NCBI RefSeq assembly: GCF_013114545.1
Contig: NZ_VTXI01000005.1
Coordinates: forward strand, 62,001-126,000
Direction of reading: 5' to 3'
DNA from: Vibrio sp. RE86
Lineage (GTDB): Bacteria; Pseudomonadota; Gammaproteobacteria; Enterobacterales; Vibrionaceae
Length of the DNA stretch: 64,000 nucleotides
Shown: piece after piece, positions 1 to 9,674 of the stretch
Layout: each line of letters begins with the position of its first letter
Numbering within the stretch: the stretch's first letter is position 1
The notes under the pieces: generated by a model
Told to the model about the DNA's origin: nothing
The model's input: only the letters and a program-made list of their open reading frames with translations
Databases searched by the model: none
Program-made: the position numbers and the translations under genes

Positions 1-49
1 GTGAGACCTGAGTATAGGTGTTAATGATGTCTTTTTGCTCATTTGAGGG

Positions 50-79
50 ATGACGAAACGAAGCGTGAGTTGGTATACT
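50..79 (+). promoter_or_regulatory. Probable sigma-70 promoter of cysS
   Basis: TATACT at 74-79 is a good -10 hexamer and is preceded by TGG at 71-73, which makes an extended -10. A weak -35 match (ATGACG, 50-55) lies 18 bases upstream. The predicted start is about 30 bases before the cysS ATG. This is read from the sequence only. Confidence 0.5.
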
Positions 80-118
80 GAACCACTATTTTGTTTCACC
101 AATTATTAGATAGAGATC

Positions 119-1501
119 ATGTTAAAGATATATAACACACTCACAAGACAGAAAGAGGAATTCAAACCAATCACTGCTGGCAAAGTTGGCATGTATGTCT
201 GTGGGGTAACCATCTACGATCTCTGTCACATTGGACATGGCCGTACGTTTGTTTCCTTTGATGTAGTTTCACGCTACCTACGTTACCTAGGCTACGACCT
301 AACGTTTGTTCGCAACATTACCGATATTGATGACAAGATCATCAAACGCGCGAATGAAAATGGTGAGTCATGCGATTCGTTGACTGAGCGACTGATTGGC
401 GAAATGCATTCTGATTTTGATGCACTAAACATGAAGCGCCCTGACGTTGAGCCTCGTGCGACTGAATATATTAAAGAGATCATCGAACTAGTAGAGACTT
501 TGATCGAACGTGGTTTTGCTTATGTTGCTGATAACGGTGATGTGATGTTCGAAATCGCTAAGTACGATGAGTACGGTAAGCTGTCAGGTCAAGACCTAGA
601 GCAACTGCAAGCTGGTGCTCGCGTAGAGATCGAAAGTGCAAAACGTAGCTCTCTTGATTTTGTTCTTTGGAAAATGTCTAAGCCAGGTGAACCTACATGG
701 GAGTCTCCATGGGGGCCAGGTCGTCCAGGTTGGCACATCGAATGTTCAGCAATGAACTCTTCGATTCTTGGTAACCATTTTGATATTCACGGCGGCGGTT
801 CGGATCTGCAGTTCCCACACCATGAAAATGAAATCGCGCAATCATGCTGTGCACACGGTACAGACTATGTAAACACATGGATGCACAGCGGCATGGTAAT
901 GGTAGACCGCGAGAAGATGTCTAAGTCACTAGGTAACTTTTTCACTATCCGTGATGTTCTTGGTCACTACGACGCTGAGACAGTGCGCTACTTCTTAATG
1001 TCTGGTCACTACCGTAGCCAATTGAACTACAGCGAAGATAACTTGAATCAAGCTCGTGCTTCTCTAGAGCGTCTATACACCTCTCTGCGTGGCCTTGATT
1101 CTTCAGTTCCAGCAGCGGGTGGCGAAGAGTACGTTCAGCGTTTCACTAGCGCGATGAACGATGATTTCAATACGCCAGAAGCTTACTCTGTGCTATTTGA
1201 TATGGCTCGAGAAGTTAACCGAATCAAGACTGAAGATATCGCTTCAGCAAGTGCGCTTGGTGCGCTGATGCGTGAACTGGCAGATGTGATTGGTATTCTT
1301 CACCAAGACCCAGAAGCGTTCCTAAAAGGCGATGCTGGTAACGATGATGAAGTGGCTGAAATCGAAGCACTAATCAAACTTCGCAACGACTCTCGTGCAT
1401 CGAAAGACTGGGCAAATGCTGACATGGCGCGTGATAAGTTGACTGAGATGGGTATCGTCCTTGAAGACGGTCCAGAAGGCACAACATGGCGTCGTAAGTA
1501 A
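119..1501 (+). CDS. cysS: Cysteinyl-tRNA synthetase
   Basis: This class I aminoacyl-tRNA synthetase charges tRNA-Cys with cysteine in the cytoplasm. The 460-residue length is that of the family. The HIGH motif is at residues 37-40 and KMSKS at 266-270. Cys28, in the MYVCG stretch, is one of the expected zinc ligands that recognise the cysteine thiol, and the HHENEIAQ segment supplies the later histidine and glutamate ligands. The gene stands alone, with an extended -10 promoter upstream and an intrinsic terminator about 20 bases after the stop. Nothing is missing or unusual. Confidence 0.98.
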   Translation: MLKIYNTLTRQKEEFKPITAGKVGMYVCGVTIYDLCHIGHGRTFVSFDVVSRYLRYLGYDLTFVRNITDIDDKIIKRANENGESCDSLTERLIGEMHSDFDALNMKRPDVEPRATEYIKEIIELVETLIERGFAYVADNGDVMFEIAKYDEYGKLSGQDLEQLQAGARVEIESAKRSSLDFVLWKMSKPGEPTWESPWGPGRPGWHIECSAMNSSILGNHFDIHGGGSDLQFPHHENEIAQSCCAHGTDYVNTWMHSGMVMVDREKMSKSLGNFFTIRDVLGHYDAETVRYFLMSGHYRSQLNYSEDNLNQARASLERLYTSLRGLDSSVPAAGGEEYVQRFTSAMNDDFNTPEAYSVLFDMAREVNRIKTEDIASASALGALMRELADVIGILHQDPEAFLKGDAGNDDEVAEIEALIKLRNDSRASKDWANADMARDKLTEMGIVLEDGPEGTTWRRK

Positions 1502-1521
1502 TCAGGTTCAATTTTCATTTT

Positions 1522-1550
1522 AAAGGGCTGTTTATTCAGCCCTTTTCTTT
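1522..1550 (+). terminator. Intrinsic terminator after cysS
   Basis: AAAGGGCTG and its complement CAGCCCTTT flank a six-base loop and run into a T-rich tract. Confidence 0.85.
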
Positions 1551-1582
1551 AATTCTTATAAATCTTCATACAGGAAAAATCA

Positions 1583-2161
1583 GTGGCTCAGATGTATTTC
1601 TATTACTCGGCGATGAATGCGGGTAAATCAACCACTCTTCTTCAATCTTCTTTTAATTACCAAGAGCGCGGTATGACGCCGGTGATCTTCACCGCAGCCC
1701 TTGATGACCGCTATGGTGTGGGCAAAGTTAGCTCTCGAATTGGTCTACAGTCGGAAGCTCAACTATTCAATGCTGAGACGGATCTCTACAAAGAGATCGC
1801 AGCGTTAAATGAAGCTGAAAAACGTCATTGTATTTTGATTGATGAATGCCAGTTCCTATCTAAAGAGCAGGTTTACCAATTAACGGAAGTGGTAGATAAG
1901 CTACACATTCCTGTCCTTTGTTACGGTTTAAGAACCGACTTCTTGGGCGAGCTGTTTGAAGGGAGTAAATATCTACTTTCTTGGGCAGATAAGTTGGTCG
2001 AGCTAAAAACGATCTGTCACTGTGGCCGTAAAGCGAACATGGTTATCCGCACGGATGAACATGGTGTGGCGATCAAAGAGGGTGATCAGGTCGCGATTGG
2101 TGGCAACGATCGTTATGTGTCTGTGTGCCGTCAGCACTACAAGGAAGCTTTAGATAAGTAG
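1583..2161 (+). CDS. tdk: Thymidine kinase
   Basis: This enzyme phosphorylates thymidine to dTMP with ATP in the pyrimidine salvage pathway. It is a type II kinase of 192 residues. The P-loop (NAGKST) lies at residues 12-17, followed by the LIDECQF segment with the catalytic glutamate, a lasso-type YG.R.DF loop, and zinc ligands in CHCGRK and the C-terminal VCRQH. The start is GTG at 1583: AGGA at 1572-1575 is well spaced and the resulting [16 protein letters not shown] matches the family N-terminus. It lies between the cysS terminator and a gene-free stretch, as its own unit. Confidence 0.97.
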   Translation: MAQMYFYYSAMNAGKSTTLLQSSFNYQERGMTPVIFTAALDDRYGVGKVSSRIGLQSEAQLFNAETDLYKEIAALNEAEKRHCILIDECQFLSKEQVYQLTEVVDKLHIPVLCYGLRTDFLGELFEGSKYLLSWADKLVELKTICHCGRKANMVIRTDEHGVAIKEGDQVAIGGNDRYVSVCRQHYKEALDK

Positions 2162-2448
2162 CTGTAATATACATTGTGTATACGCGAACTAAGTAGATAT
2201 TCTTCCAAAAGCCGCTAAATGACGAGCGTAGGATGTAGGTGAGTTCAATGCAGTTACGCATGCATGTTGCAGAATACCTACTCAGCACGCTCTTTAAGTT
2301 CACGCTTTTATACTAAGCGGTACGGAACAGCATTAACTGGTGTTACGAAACACGCATGCGCATGTATTCGAGAAGTCTCAACAAGCACTGTAGGTAGTTG
2401 CGCGGCTTGTGTAGTCACACTGGTTTATGTGATGTGAATAATGAAAAC
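2162..2448. other. Gene-free stretch between tdk and infA terminator
   Basis: I see no convincing protein or tRNA gene here. A TATACT hexamer at 2309-2314 on the plus strand has no good -35, but with the terminator at 2449-2479 it could bound a transcript of roughly 160 bases. Minus-strand open frames here run into antisense tdk and look spurious. Confidence 0.35.
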
Positions 2449-2479
2449 AAAAAAGCGAAGCATTGAGCTTCGCTTTTTT
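2449..2479 (-). terminator. Bidirectional terminator, serves infA
   Basis: AAAAAAGCGAAGC and GCTTCGCTTTTTT flank a five-base loop. The A and T runs on both sides allow it to work in both directions. It lies 42 bases past the infA stop. Confidence 0.85.
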
Positions 2480-2521
2480 GTTGTATTCGACTAATTCGGA
2501 TTGCTCAAAGGCAGTCTGAGA

Positions 2522-2740
<219 letters not shown>

Positions 2741-2820
2741 TTAATCCTCTTTTAAAAATGGACGATTTCAACCGGCGCATAATGCCGATAAAAATGAATT
2801 ATGTAAAGTTGTGGCGTATT

Positions 2821-3519
2821 CTACCCTTGCCAACGCTGATTTACTAGCCTTTGATGACGTTGAAATCGGACTTTATAGTTCATCGCAGGGCATTCATCGA
2901 TCTGATATCCCAAATAGAGCCACTGCTTGCCTTGCTGCTGGCAATACTCCGCTTGGTAGAGCACCCCAAGGGTACCTAAAGACAGCGGGTAATCCGGGTC
3001 AAAAAAGGTATAGAAAGCACTGGCACTGTTTGACAACACATCGGTAACCGCAATCGCGATCAACTTACCTTCGTCATAGACGTGCAAAAACTGCGTATTA
3101 AGCCAGCTACATTGAGAAAACTGAGCAAACTCATTTCGTTTTGGAGGATACATAGTGCCTGATTTGTGGCGAGCTTCTATATAGCGAGAATAAAGATCAA
3201 ACCAACCTTCATCCATCGACTCTTTAAGTTCCCACTGAAAATGACGAGCCTTACTCAACAGTCTCTTTTGGTTGCGAGATGGCAAGAATTCGGGGATCGA
3301 CAAACGAAGCGCTTGGCACGACTGACACTGATCGCAATGGGGTTTATAAATCGTATCTCCACTGCGACGGAAACCATTAGCGAGCAACACTTCATAGCTC
3401 GAACCACAGTGCATAGTAGGATCGAGTGCTACAGCAACACGCTCTTGTCTGTCTGCTAAATAACTGCACGGATGACAGTCCGTTAAGCCAATTCGAATCT
3501 GTTGTAGATCAGAGCTCAT
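2821..3519 (-). CDS. bpt: Aspartate/glutamate leucyltransferase (N-degron pathway)
   Basis: Bpt transfers leucine from Leu-tRNA to proteins with N-terminal aspartate or glutamate, creating an N-degron that ClpS reads. The 232-residue length fits the family. The N-terminal cysteine cluster (CHPCSY, CDQCQSC) and the C-terminal ATE-like block with GYQIDECPAMNYK are visible. It overlaps aat by 11 bases on the same strand, so the two are translated as a pair. The family was characterised in V. vulnificus; E. coli has only Aat. ClpS and ClpA, which act on the products, are also in this window. Confidence 0.95.
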   Translation of the reverse strand: MSSDLQQIRIGLTDCHPCSYLADRQERVAVALDPTMHCGSSYEVLLANGFRRSGDTIYKPHCDQCQSCQALRLSIPEFLPSRNQKRLLSKARHFQWELKESMDEGWFDLYSRYIEARHKSGTMYPPKRNEFAQFSQCSWLNTQFLHVYDEGKLIAIAVTDVLSNSASAFYTFFDPDYPLSLGTLGVLYQAEYCQQQGKQWLYLGYQIDECPAMNYKVRFQRHQRLVNQRWQG

Positions 3520-4237
3520 TCATCTCCTCGCCCGGTGGTAATAGCCATTGTGTTGTAAAGCAGCCGTTATCAACTGCCAGTTTATTAAAGGATAGCAGTC
3601 TTTGAATAAAGTCTTCACGTTCTAGCTCTGTTGCCCCTAAAGACGCCAAATGAGGATTCATTACCTGGCAATCAATGAGTTGGCCGTTATGTTTCTGAAA
3701 ATGCGCGCAAAAATACCACAACGCAATTTTTGATGCGTTGGTTTTTAGACTAAACATCGACTCACCGCAAAAGAGTTGGCCAACGGAGATACCATATAGC
3801 CCCCCAATGAGTTCATTCTCATGCCATACTTCGACTGAGTGGCAGTGCCCTTGTTTTGCCAAATCTTTATACGATGCTCGCATTTCCTCATTCAACCATG
3901 TTTCCTCTGCACTCCGTGTGGATGCGCAGTAATCAATGACTCTTTCTGTCGCTTGGTTGATACTGATTCGGTATTGGTGCTTTCTTTGAAATTTCTTGAG
4001 ACTTTTTGACGGTTGGAATGTCTTAGGATTAAAGGTTGCACGTGGTGAAGGGCTCCACCATAAAATGGGTTCACCGGGGCCATACCATGGAAAAATACCA
4101 TTTTGATAAGCAAACAATAGTCGCTCTGGGCTGAGATCGCCCCCTAAAGCTAACAAGCCATTCGGATCAGCTAAAGCATCGAATGGAGAGGGAAACCAAA
4201 GTTCATCAGGGTCAAGTTCAGTAAGATAGAGTGGCAT
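3509..4237 (-). CDS. aat: Leucyl/phenylalanyl-tRNA-protein transferase
   Basis: Aat adds leucine or phenylalanine from charged tRNA to N-terminal arginine or lysine, producing substrates for ClpS-ClpAP. The protein has 242 residues and the family landmarks: GIFPWY near residue 50, WWSPSPR, a CHSVE block and FCGESMFS. It is the first gene of the aat-bpt pair, and its start region faces the glycine-zipper gene on the other strand. Confidence 0.97.
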   Translation of the reverse strand: MPLYLTELDPDELWFPSPFDALADPNGLLALGGDLSPERLLFAYQNGIFPWYGPGEPILWWSPSPRATFNPKTFQPSKSLKKFQRKHQYRISINQATERVIDYCASTRSAEETWLNEEMRASYKDLAKQGHCHSVEVWHENELIGGLYGISVGQLFCGESMFSLKTNASKIALWYFCAHFQKHNGQLIDCQVMNPHLASLGATELEREDFIQRLLSFNKLAVDNGCFTTQWLLPPGEEMNEL

Positions 4238-4257
4238 TGCAAATAAAGGAACAGAAA

Positions 4258-4713
4258 ATGAAGAAGTTACTGTGGATCATATTGGTTTTTCCACTTATTG
4301 CCAATGCAGCGTACCAAAGAAACACCGCAAGACCGGTCAATGAAGTGGTTTTTGGTACGGTTGATACAGTGAGATACATTACTCAACAAGATATTGTGAG
4401 ATCGCAAGGTTCAGGTTGGGAGACTCTGCTTGGCGCAGTCGTTGGCGGTGTCGTCGGTAACCAGTTTGGTGGTGGAACGGGTAAAGAAGTGGCAACCGCG
4501 GTGGGGGCTGTTGCGGGAGCGGGAATCGCAAGAAACCACGCTAATCAAGAGTATCGAGTAGAGTATCGCCTAGTTGAAATCCTGATAAAAACGGAGAAAG
4601 GTAAACTTGTCGACGTCATTCAAGATATCGACAACAACATGCTTTTTGAGCAGGGAGATAAGGTTCGTATTCTTTATTTTGATGATGCTGTGCGTGTCGA
4701 TAAAGAGTATTAA
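4258..4713 (+). CDS. Glycine-zipper outer-membrane-type protein (SlyB-like)
   Basis: This is an exported protein of 151 residues. The chosen ATG follows AAAGGA by seven bases and opens a clean signal peptide (MKKLLWIILVFPLIANA). The middle is a glycine-rich 2TM zipper (VVGGVVGNQFGGGTGKEV, then VGAVAGAGIA), as in the 17-kDa antigen and SlyB families. A soluble tail of about 50 residues follows. There is no lipobox cysteine, so it is not a lipoprotein like SlyB itself. The exact role is unknown; the family is linked to outer-membrane integrity. An earlier GTG at 4231 would hide the signal peptide and is less likely. Confidence 0.85.
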   Translation: MKKLLWIILVFPLIANAAYQRNTARPVNEVVFGTVDTVRYITQQDIVRSQGSGWETLLGAVVGGVVGNQFGGGTGKEVATAVGAVAGAGIARNHANQEYRVEYRLVEILIKTEKGKLVDVIQDIDNNMLFEQGDKVRILYFDDAVRVDKEY

Positions 4714-4859
4714 TAACTGAGCAGAGCTGACCACATAATTATTCAGTTTTAATCGTGGATTAGCTCTGGTTTTAGCTAGGTTTTTTAGATAGGCTGCAAG
4801 TACGAAGAATTTCATCGTCTCGTTTAGGAAGACGAGGTGAGCAAGGAATAACAAGTTTA

Positions 4860-6140
4860 ATGGAAAGCCTTACGTTACAACCTATCGATAAAGTCAATGG
4901 TGAGGTCAACTTACCAGGTTCTAAAAGTGTTTCAAACCGCGCACTACTGCTAGCAGCACTCGCTAGTGGCAAAACTCGCTTAACAAATCTGCTCGACAGT
5001 GATGACATTCGTCATATGCTCAATGCACTGACAAAGCTAGGTGTTGTCTATACATTGTCTGAAGACAAAACGGTTTGTGAAGTGGAAGGGTTAGGGCAGT
5101 CGTTTGATGCACCGGAAGCGTTGGAGCTCTTTTTAGGTAATGCTGGTACGGCGATGCGCCCACTTGCTGCGGCACTTTGTCTTGGTAAAGGCGAATACGT
5201 TCTTACTGGTGAACCGCGCATGAAAGAGCGCCCAATCGGCCACTTAGTCGATGCCCTGCGCCAAGCTGGTGCAAAAGTCGAATACCTAGAAAACGATAAC
5301 TATCCACCACTAAAAATCTTCGGTACAGGTCTTAAAGGCGGCACAGTAGAAATTGATGGTTCAATTTCCAGCCAGTTTTTAACCGCATTTCTTATGTCAG
5401 CGCCACTTGCTCAAGACGATGTCACCATCAAAATCGTTGGTGAGTTAGTTTCTAAGCCTTATATCGATATCACTTTGCACATCATGCAGCAGTTTGGTGT
5501 TGTAGTTGAAAACAACGACTACCAAGAGTTTGTGATTCGTAAAGGTCAGTCATACGTTGCCCCTGGTGACTTCTTAGTAGAAGGGGATGCTTCTTCGGCT
5601 TCTTACTTCTTAGCTGCAGCTGCTATCAAAGGCGGCGAAATCAAAGTGACCGGTATTGGCAAAAAGAGCATCCAAGGTGATATCCAATTCGCTGACGCAC
5701 TTGAGAAAATGGGCGCAGAGATTGAGTGGGGTGATGATTATGTCATTTCACGTGTGGGTGAGCTTAAAGCAGTTGATATGGACTTTAACCACATCCCAGA
5801 TGCGGCGATGACTATTGCAACGACGGCACTCTTTGCGAAAGGTACAACAGCAATTCGTAACGTGTACAACTGGCGCGTGAAAGAGACCGATCGTCTTGCT
5901 GCAATGGCTACAGAGTTACGTAAAGTCGGCGCAGAAGTTGAAGAAGGCGAAGACTACATTGTCGTGACTCCGCCTGCGCAATTAACGCACGCTGCGATTG
6001 ATACCTATGACGACCATCGTATGGCGATGTGCTTCTCATTGGTTGCACTGAGTGATACGCCGGTAACGATCAACGACCCTAAATGTACGTCTAAGACATT
6101 CCCAGACTACTTTGATAAGTTGCAAGGTTTGAGCTCTTAA
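4860..6140 (+). CDS. aroA: 3-phosphoshikimate 1-carboxyvinyltransferase (EPSP synthase)
   Basis: AroA joins shikimate 3-phosphate and phosphoenolpyruvate in the sixth step of the chorismate pathway. It has 426 residues and the two-domain fold with six repeated units. Family signatures are [17 protein letters not shown] near the N-terminus, [13 protein letters not shown] around residue 90, and [11 protein letters not shown] near residue 340. The gene stands alone, with AAGGA 12 bases before the ATG, and ends in a perfect hairpin terminator shared with yciN. Intact. Confidence 0.98.
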   Translation: MESLTLQPIDKVNGEVNLPGSKSVSNRALLLAALASGKTRLTNLLDSDDIRHMLNALTKLGVVYTLSEDKTVCEVEGLGQSFDAPEALELFLGNAGTAMRPLAAALCLGKGEYVLTGEPRMKERPIGHLVDALRQAGAKVEYLENDNYPPLKIFGTGLKGGTVEIDGSISSQFLTAFLMSAPLAQDDVTIKIVGELVSKPYIDITLHIMQQFGVVVENNDYQEFVIRKGQSYVAPGDFLVEGDASSASYFLAAAAIKGGEIKVTGIGKKSIQGDIQFADALEKMGAEIEWGDDYVISRVGELKAVDMDFNHIPDAAMTIATTALFAKGTTAIRNVYNWRVKETDRLAAMATELRKVGAEVEEGEDYIVVTPPAQLTHAAIDTYDDHRMAMCFSLVALSDTPVTINDPKCTSKTFPDYFDKLQGLSS

Positions 6141-6155
6141 CGGCATGAAAAACGA

Positions 6156-6184
6156 AAAGGGTTGGCATAACATGCCAACCCTTT
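6156..6184. terminator. Bidirectional terminator between aroA and yciN
   Basis: AAAGGGTTGGCAT and ATGCCAACCCTTT form a 13-base perfect stem with a three-base loop, with T-rich flanks on both strands. It lies between two convergent genes. Confidence 0.85.
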
Positions 6185-6199
6185 CTCTTTGTGTCTCTG

Positions 6200-6448
6200 T
6201 TATTTTTCTAACGTAAACTCTTTCGATAAGTGATGCGCTAAATACTTGAACATATTGAAAACAGCCGTGGTCCTTGGTGTCGGTAAACCATTGTCGTCAA
6301 GAAAATAGTTACCTTTAAACACTAAGACTCCTTCTTTTTCTTCAACGCTCTCTGCGCGCATTCCTTCTATATAGTCATCGTGTTCTTGAATCACGTGATT
6401 AGCAATCATTAATAGCTCTGACGGAGAAATGACTTTTTTATCGCTCAT
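6200..6448 (-). CDS. yciN: YciN family protein (DUF2498)
   Basis: This is a small 82-residue cytoplasmic protein of unknown function. The segments GVLVFKGNYFLDDNGLPT and TTAVFNMFKYLAHHLS match E. coli YciN closely, and in both organisms the gene lies beside topA. It is divergent from topA and convergent with aroA. AAAGG precedes its ATG. No catalytic motif is visible. Confidence 0.9.
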   Translation of the reverse strand: MSDKKVISPSELLMIANHVIQEHDDYIEGMRAESVEEKEGVLVFKGNYFLDDNGLPTPRTTAVFNMFKYLAHHLSKEFTLEK

Positions 6449-6848
6449 GGATGTAACCTTTACTGTCTTGGCTCGTAAATAGAAGAGTTGCTGAAAATTG
6501 TAGGGATTTCAATGAGAAATTCCAATGCGGTAGATCAACCTTGTACCGTGCAGATATCGCCTATCGCAGCGGGTTTTGTGACTAGTGGCAAAAAAAGCTT
6601 ATTTCTACTGGCGCTGGGAATCTTAAGACGTTTAGTATGTGCGCTTTTCGAACCTATCGAAGTTACGATATAGGTCGTCGCACTTTATTTAACGCTTCTT
6701 TTACATCGTCGATTTGTCGAGCAATCAAAAGAGAAAAGTAAAAAAGATATTGATCTTCTTGCAATCTCGCTCAATAGTAAAAAAGAAGCAAAGTATTAAG
6801 TATGTTGTGCGCTATTGTCGCATTCGATAAAGGACACTTGAGTCAATT
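6449..6848 (+). other. Intergenic region yciN-topA with interrupted open frame
   Basis: These 400 bases lie between divergent yciN and topA and should hold both promoters. One plus-strand frame is open from about 6488 to 6798 except for a single TAG at 6671-6673. Downstream of that stop it reads a hydrophobic stretch (VVALYLTLLL) and then a lysine-rich tail (EQSKEKSKKDIDLL). No good start precedes the second half. This may be a decayed small membrane-protein gene or chance. I recognise no regulator site. Confidence 0.3.
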
Positions 6849-9485
6849 ATGGGTAAGTCACTGGTTATTGTGGAGTCGCCAGCAAAAGCGAAGACCATTA
6901 ATAAGTATTTAGGTAAGGACTTCATTGTAAAGTCCAGTGTGGGTCACGTACGTGATCTGCCGACTGCTGGCCAGAGTACAGGCCAGAAAGCTGCTGCTGT
7001 ATCAACCAAGGGCTTGAGTGCTGAAGAAAAAGCGCGAATCAAGAAAGAAAAAGATCGTAAAGCTCTTATTAAGAAGATGGGCATCGACCCATACAATGGT
7101 TGGGAAGCGAATTATCAAGTTCTGCCAGGCAAAGAAAAAGTTGTGGCGGAACTACAAAAATTAGCGAAAGACGCTGACAACGTTTATCTCGCAACCGATT
7201 TGGACCGCGAAGGAGAAGCTATCGCATGGCACCTTCGTGAGATCATCGGTGGCGATGAAGAGCGATACAAGCGCGTCGTGTTCAACGAAATCACGAAAAA
7301 CGCGATTCAGCAAGCATTCGAAAAGCCAGGCGAGCTAAGCATGCCTGGTGTTAACGCACAGCAAGCACGCCGTTTCTTGGACCGTGTTGTTGGCTTTATG
7401 GTTTCACCTCTGCTTTGGAAAAAAGTGGCGCGTGGTTTGTCTGCTGGCCGTGTTCAATCGGTCGCGGTAAAACTGCTTGTTGAACGTGAGCGCGAAATTA
7501 AAGCGTTTATTCCAGAAGAGTTCTGGGATGTTCACGCCAATACACAAACGTCTGACAAAACAGACTTTCGTCTTCAGGTAGCAAAGAAAGCTGGCGAGGC
7601 GTTTAAGCCTAGTAACGAAGCTGAAACGAAGTCTGCGCTGGCAGTGCTCGAGAAAGCACAGTACGAAGTGTGTAAGCGCGAAGACCGTCCAACGTCGAGC
7701 AAGCCATCAGCACCGTTCATAACATCAACATTGCAGCAGGCAGCGAGTACTCGTTTAGGCTATGGTGTTAAAAAGACAATGATGCTAGCTCAACGTCTGT
7801 ATGAAGCGGGTTACATCACCTATATGCGTACTGACTCGACCAACTTGAGTGCAGAAGCTGTAGAAAACGTGCGTGACATGATCGCATCAGATTTCGGTGA
7901 CGCGTATCTTCCAGCGAAAGCGAATGTTTACGGCAGCAAAGAGGGAGCTCAAGAGGCTCACGAAGCGATTCGTCCTTCTGATGTGACAGTAAAAGCTGAT
8001 GACCTGAAAGGTATGGAAGCGGATGCTCACAAGCTGTATTCACTTATTTGGAATCAGTTTGTTGCGTGTCAGATGACGCCAGCGAAATACGATTCGACTA
8101 CCGTAAGTGTTAAAGCAGACGAATTCACGCTAAAAGCGAAAGGCCGTATTCTGAAGTTTGACGGTTGGACTCGTGTTCAGCGCCCGTTAGGTAAAAACGA
8201 AGACCAAATCCTGCCATCGGTACAAGTTGGCGATATTATCGATTTGGTTAACCTAGAGCCTAAACAACACTTTACTAAGCCGCCAGCACGCTTTACTGAA
8301 GCTGCATTGGTTAAAGAGCTTGAGAAGCGTGGGATCGGTCGTCCTTCAACGTATGCATCGATCATTTCTACTATTCAAGACCGTGGTTATGTGAAAGTTG
8401 AACAGCGTCGTTTCTATGCTGAGAAGATGGGCGAGATCGTGACAGACCGTCTTGATGGCAGTTTCGATGATTTGATGAACTACGAGTTCACTTCTCGTAT
8501 GGAAGAGAAGCTAGACCAAATCGCTGAAGGTGAGATGGATTGGAAAGACGTTCTTGATAACTTCTTCGATGACTTTACTGGCGATCTTGCAAAAGCTGAA
8601 CTTGAAGAAGACGACGGTGGCATGAAGCCAAACCACATCGTCTACACAGACATTGAGTGTCCAACATGTTCGCGCGAGATGGGTATTCGTACCGCATCAA
8701 CAGGTGTATTCCTTGGCTGTTCGGGCTATGCGTTACCACCAAAAGAGCGTTGTAAAACAACCATCAACTTGGGTGACGAAGAAGGCATTATCAATGTTTT
8801 AGAAGAAGACGTTGAAACTGCCGCACTGCGAGCTAAGAAACGTTGTCCTATCTGTGAAACTGCGATGGATGCTTATCTTATTGATGATAAGCGTAAGCTC
8901 CATGTATGTGGTAACAACCCTAACTGTGAAGGTTACGTGGTTGAACACGGTGAGTACAAAGTGAAAGGCTATGACGGCCCAGTTGTCGAATGTGATAAGT
9001 GTGGCAGTGATATGGTGCTGAAAAATGGCCGCTTTGGTAAATACATGGATTGTACTAGCGAGACATGTAAGAACACTCGTAAGATTTTAAAGAACGGTGA
9101 AGTTGCACCGCCTAAAGAAGATCCTGTACACCTGCCAGAACTTCCATGTGAGAACTCAGATGCGTACTTTGTTCTTCGTGATGGTGCATCTGGTCTGTTC
9201 TTAGCAGCAAGCACGTTCCCGAAATCTCGCGAAACACGTGCACCATTAGTGTCTGAACTGATTCGCTTTAAAGAGCGTATCTCTCCGAAGTTCATGTACC
9301 TAACGGAAGCGCCAGAGCAAGATCCAGATGGTTTGCCAATGGTTGTTCGCTTTAGTCGCAAGTCGAAGGAGAACTACGTTCGTTCAGAAGTCGATGGTAA
9401 GCCTTCAGGTTACACAGCGCTTTACGTGGACGGAAAGTGGGAAATCACTGACAAGCGCAAGAAGCCAGCGAAAGCGAAGAAATAA
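6849..9485 (+). CDS. topA: DNA topoisomerase I
   Basis: TopA relaxes negatively supercoiled DNA by cutting one strand. The 878-residue type IA enzyme has the Toprim domain at the N-terminus ([13 protein letters not shown], with the acidic [12 protein letters not shown] block) and the active-site tyrosine at residue 325 in [10 protein letters not shown]. Three tetracysteine zinc fingers follow in the last third (CPTC, CPIC, CDKCGSD), then a basic tail ([10 protein letters not shown]). It lies downstream of a 400-base control region and ends in a strong terminator. In E. coli the topA promoters respond to supercoiling; nothing here shows that directly. Confidence 0.99.
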   Translation: MGKSLVIVESPAKAKTINKYLGKDFIVKSSVGHVRDLPTAGQSTGQKAAAVSTKGLSAEEKARIKKEKDRKALIKKMGIDPYNGWEANYQVLPGKEKVVAELQKLAKDADNVYLATDLDREGEAIAWHLREIIGGDEERYKRVVFNEITKNAIQQAFEKPGELSMPGVNAQQARRFLDRVVGFMVSPLLWKKVARGLSAGRVQSVAVKLLVEREREIKAFIPEEFWDVHANTQTSDKTDFRLQVAKKAGEAFKPSNEAETKSALAVLEKAQYEVCKREDRPTSSKPSAPFITSTLQQAASTRLGYGVKKTMMLAQRLYEAGYITYMRTDSTNLSAEAVENVRDMIASDFGDAYLPAKANVYGSKEGAQEAHEAIRPSDVTVKADDLKGMEADAHKLYSLIWNQFVACQMTPAKYDSTTVSVKADEFTLKAKGRILKFDGWTRVQRPLGKNEDQILPSVQVGDIIDLVNLEPKQHFTKPPARFTEAALVKELEKRGIGRPSTYASIISTIQDRGYVKVEQRRFYAEKMGEIVTDRLDGSFDDLMNYEFTSRMEEKLDQIAEGEMDWKDVLDNFFDDFTGDLAKAELEEDDGGMKPNHIVYTDIECPTCSREMGIRTASTGVFLGCSGYALPPKERCKTTINLGDEEGIINVLEEDVETAALRAKKRCPICETAMDAYLIDDKRKLHVCGNNPNCEGYVVEHGEYKVKGYDGPVVECDKCGSDMVLKNGRFGKYMDCTSETCKNTRKILKNGEVAPPKEDPVHLPELPCENSDAYFVLRDGASGLFLAASTFPKSRETRAPLVSELIRFKERISPKFMYLTEAPEQDPDGLPMVVRFSRKSKENYVRSEVDGKPSGYTALYVDGKWEITDKRKKPAKAKK

Positions 9486-9501
9486 CTTTCGAACTAATAC
9501 G

Positions 9502-9532
9502 AAAAAAGCAGCCTCAAATGGCTGCTTTTTTT
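9502..9532 (+). terminator. Intrinsic terminator after topA
   Basis: AAAAAAGCAGCC and GGCTGC with seven Ts flank a six-base loop, 17 bases past the stop. Confidence 0.9.
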
Positions 9533-9674
9533 ATGCACCGAATGATCATCTGTTTTCATGGATGTGCGATCAAACGCTATGTCTAGATAATCGGTAATCG
9601 ATTTATTGAAAGATAATTAATATCACTTTTGACAATGTAGTAAGTAGAATCTATTGATCTAGGTGACCTATTGG

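Noticed and set aside
2073..2303. Minus-strand open frame of 76 codons across the tdk end
   Set aside because: About half of it is antisense to tdk, it has no ribosome-binding site and its composition is unlike a real protein.
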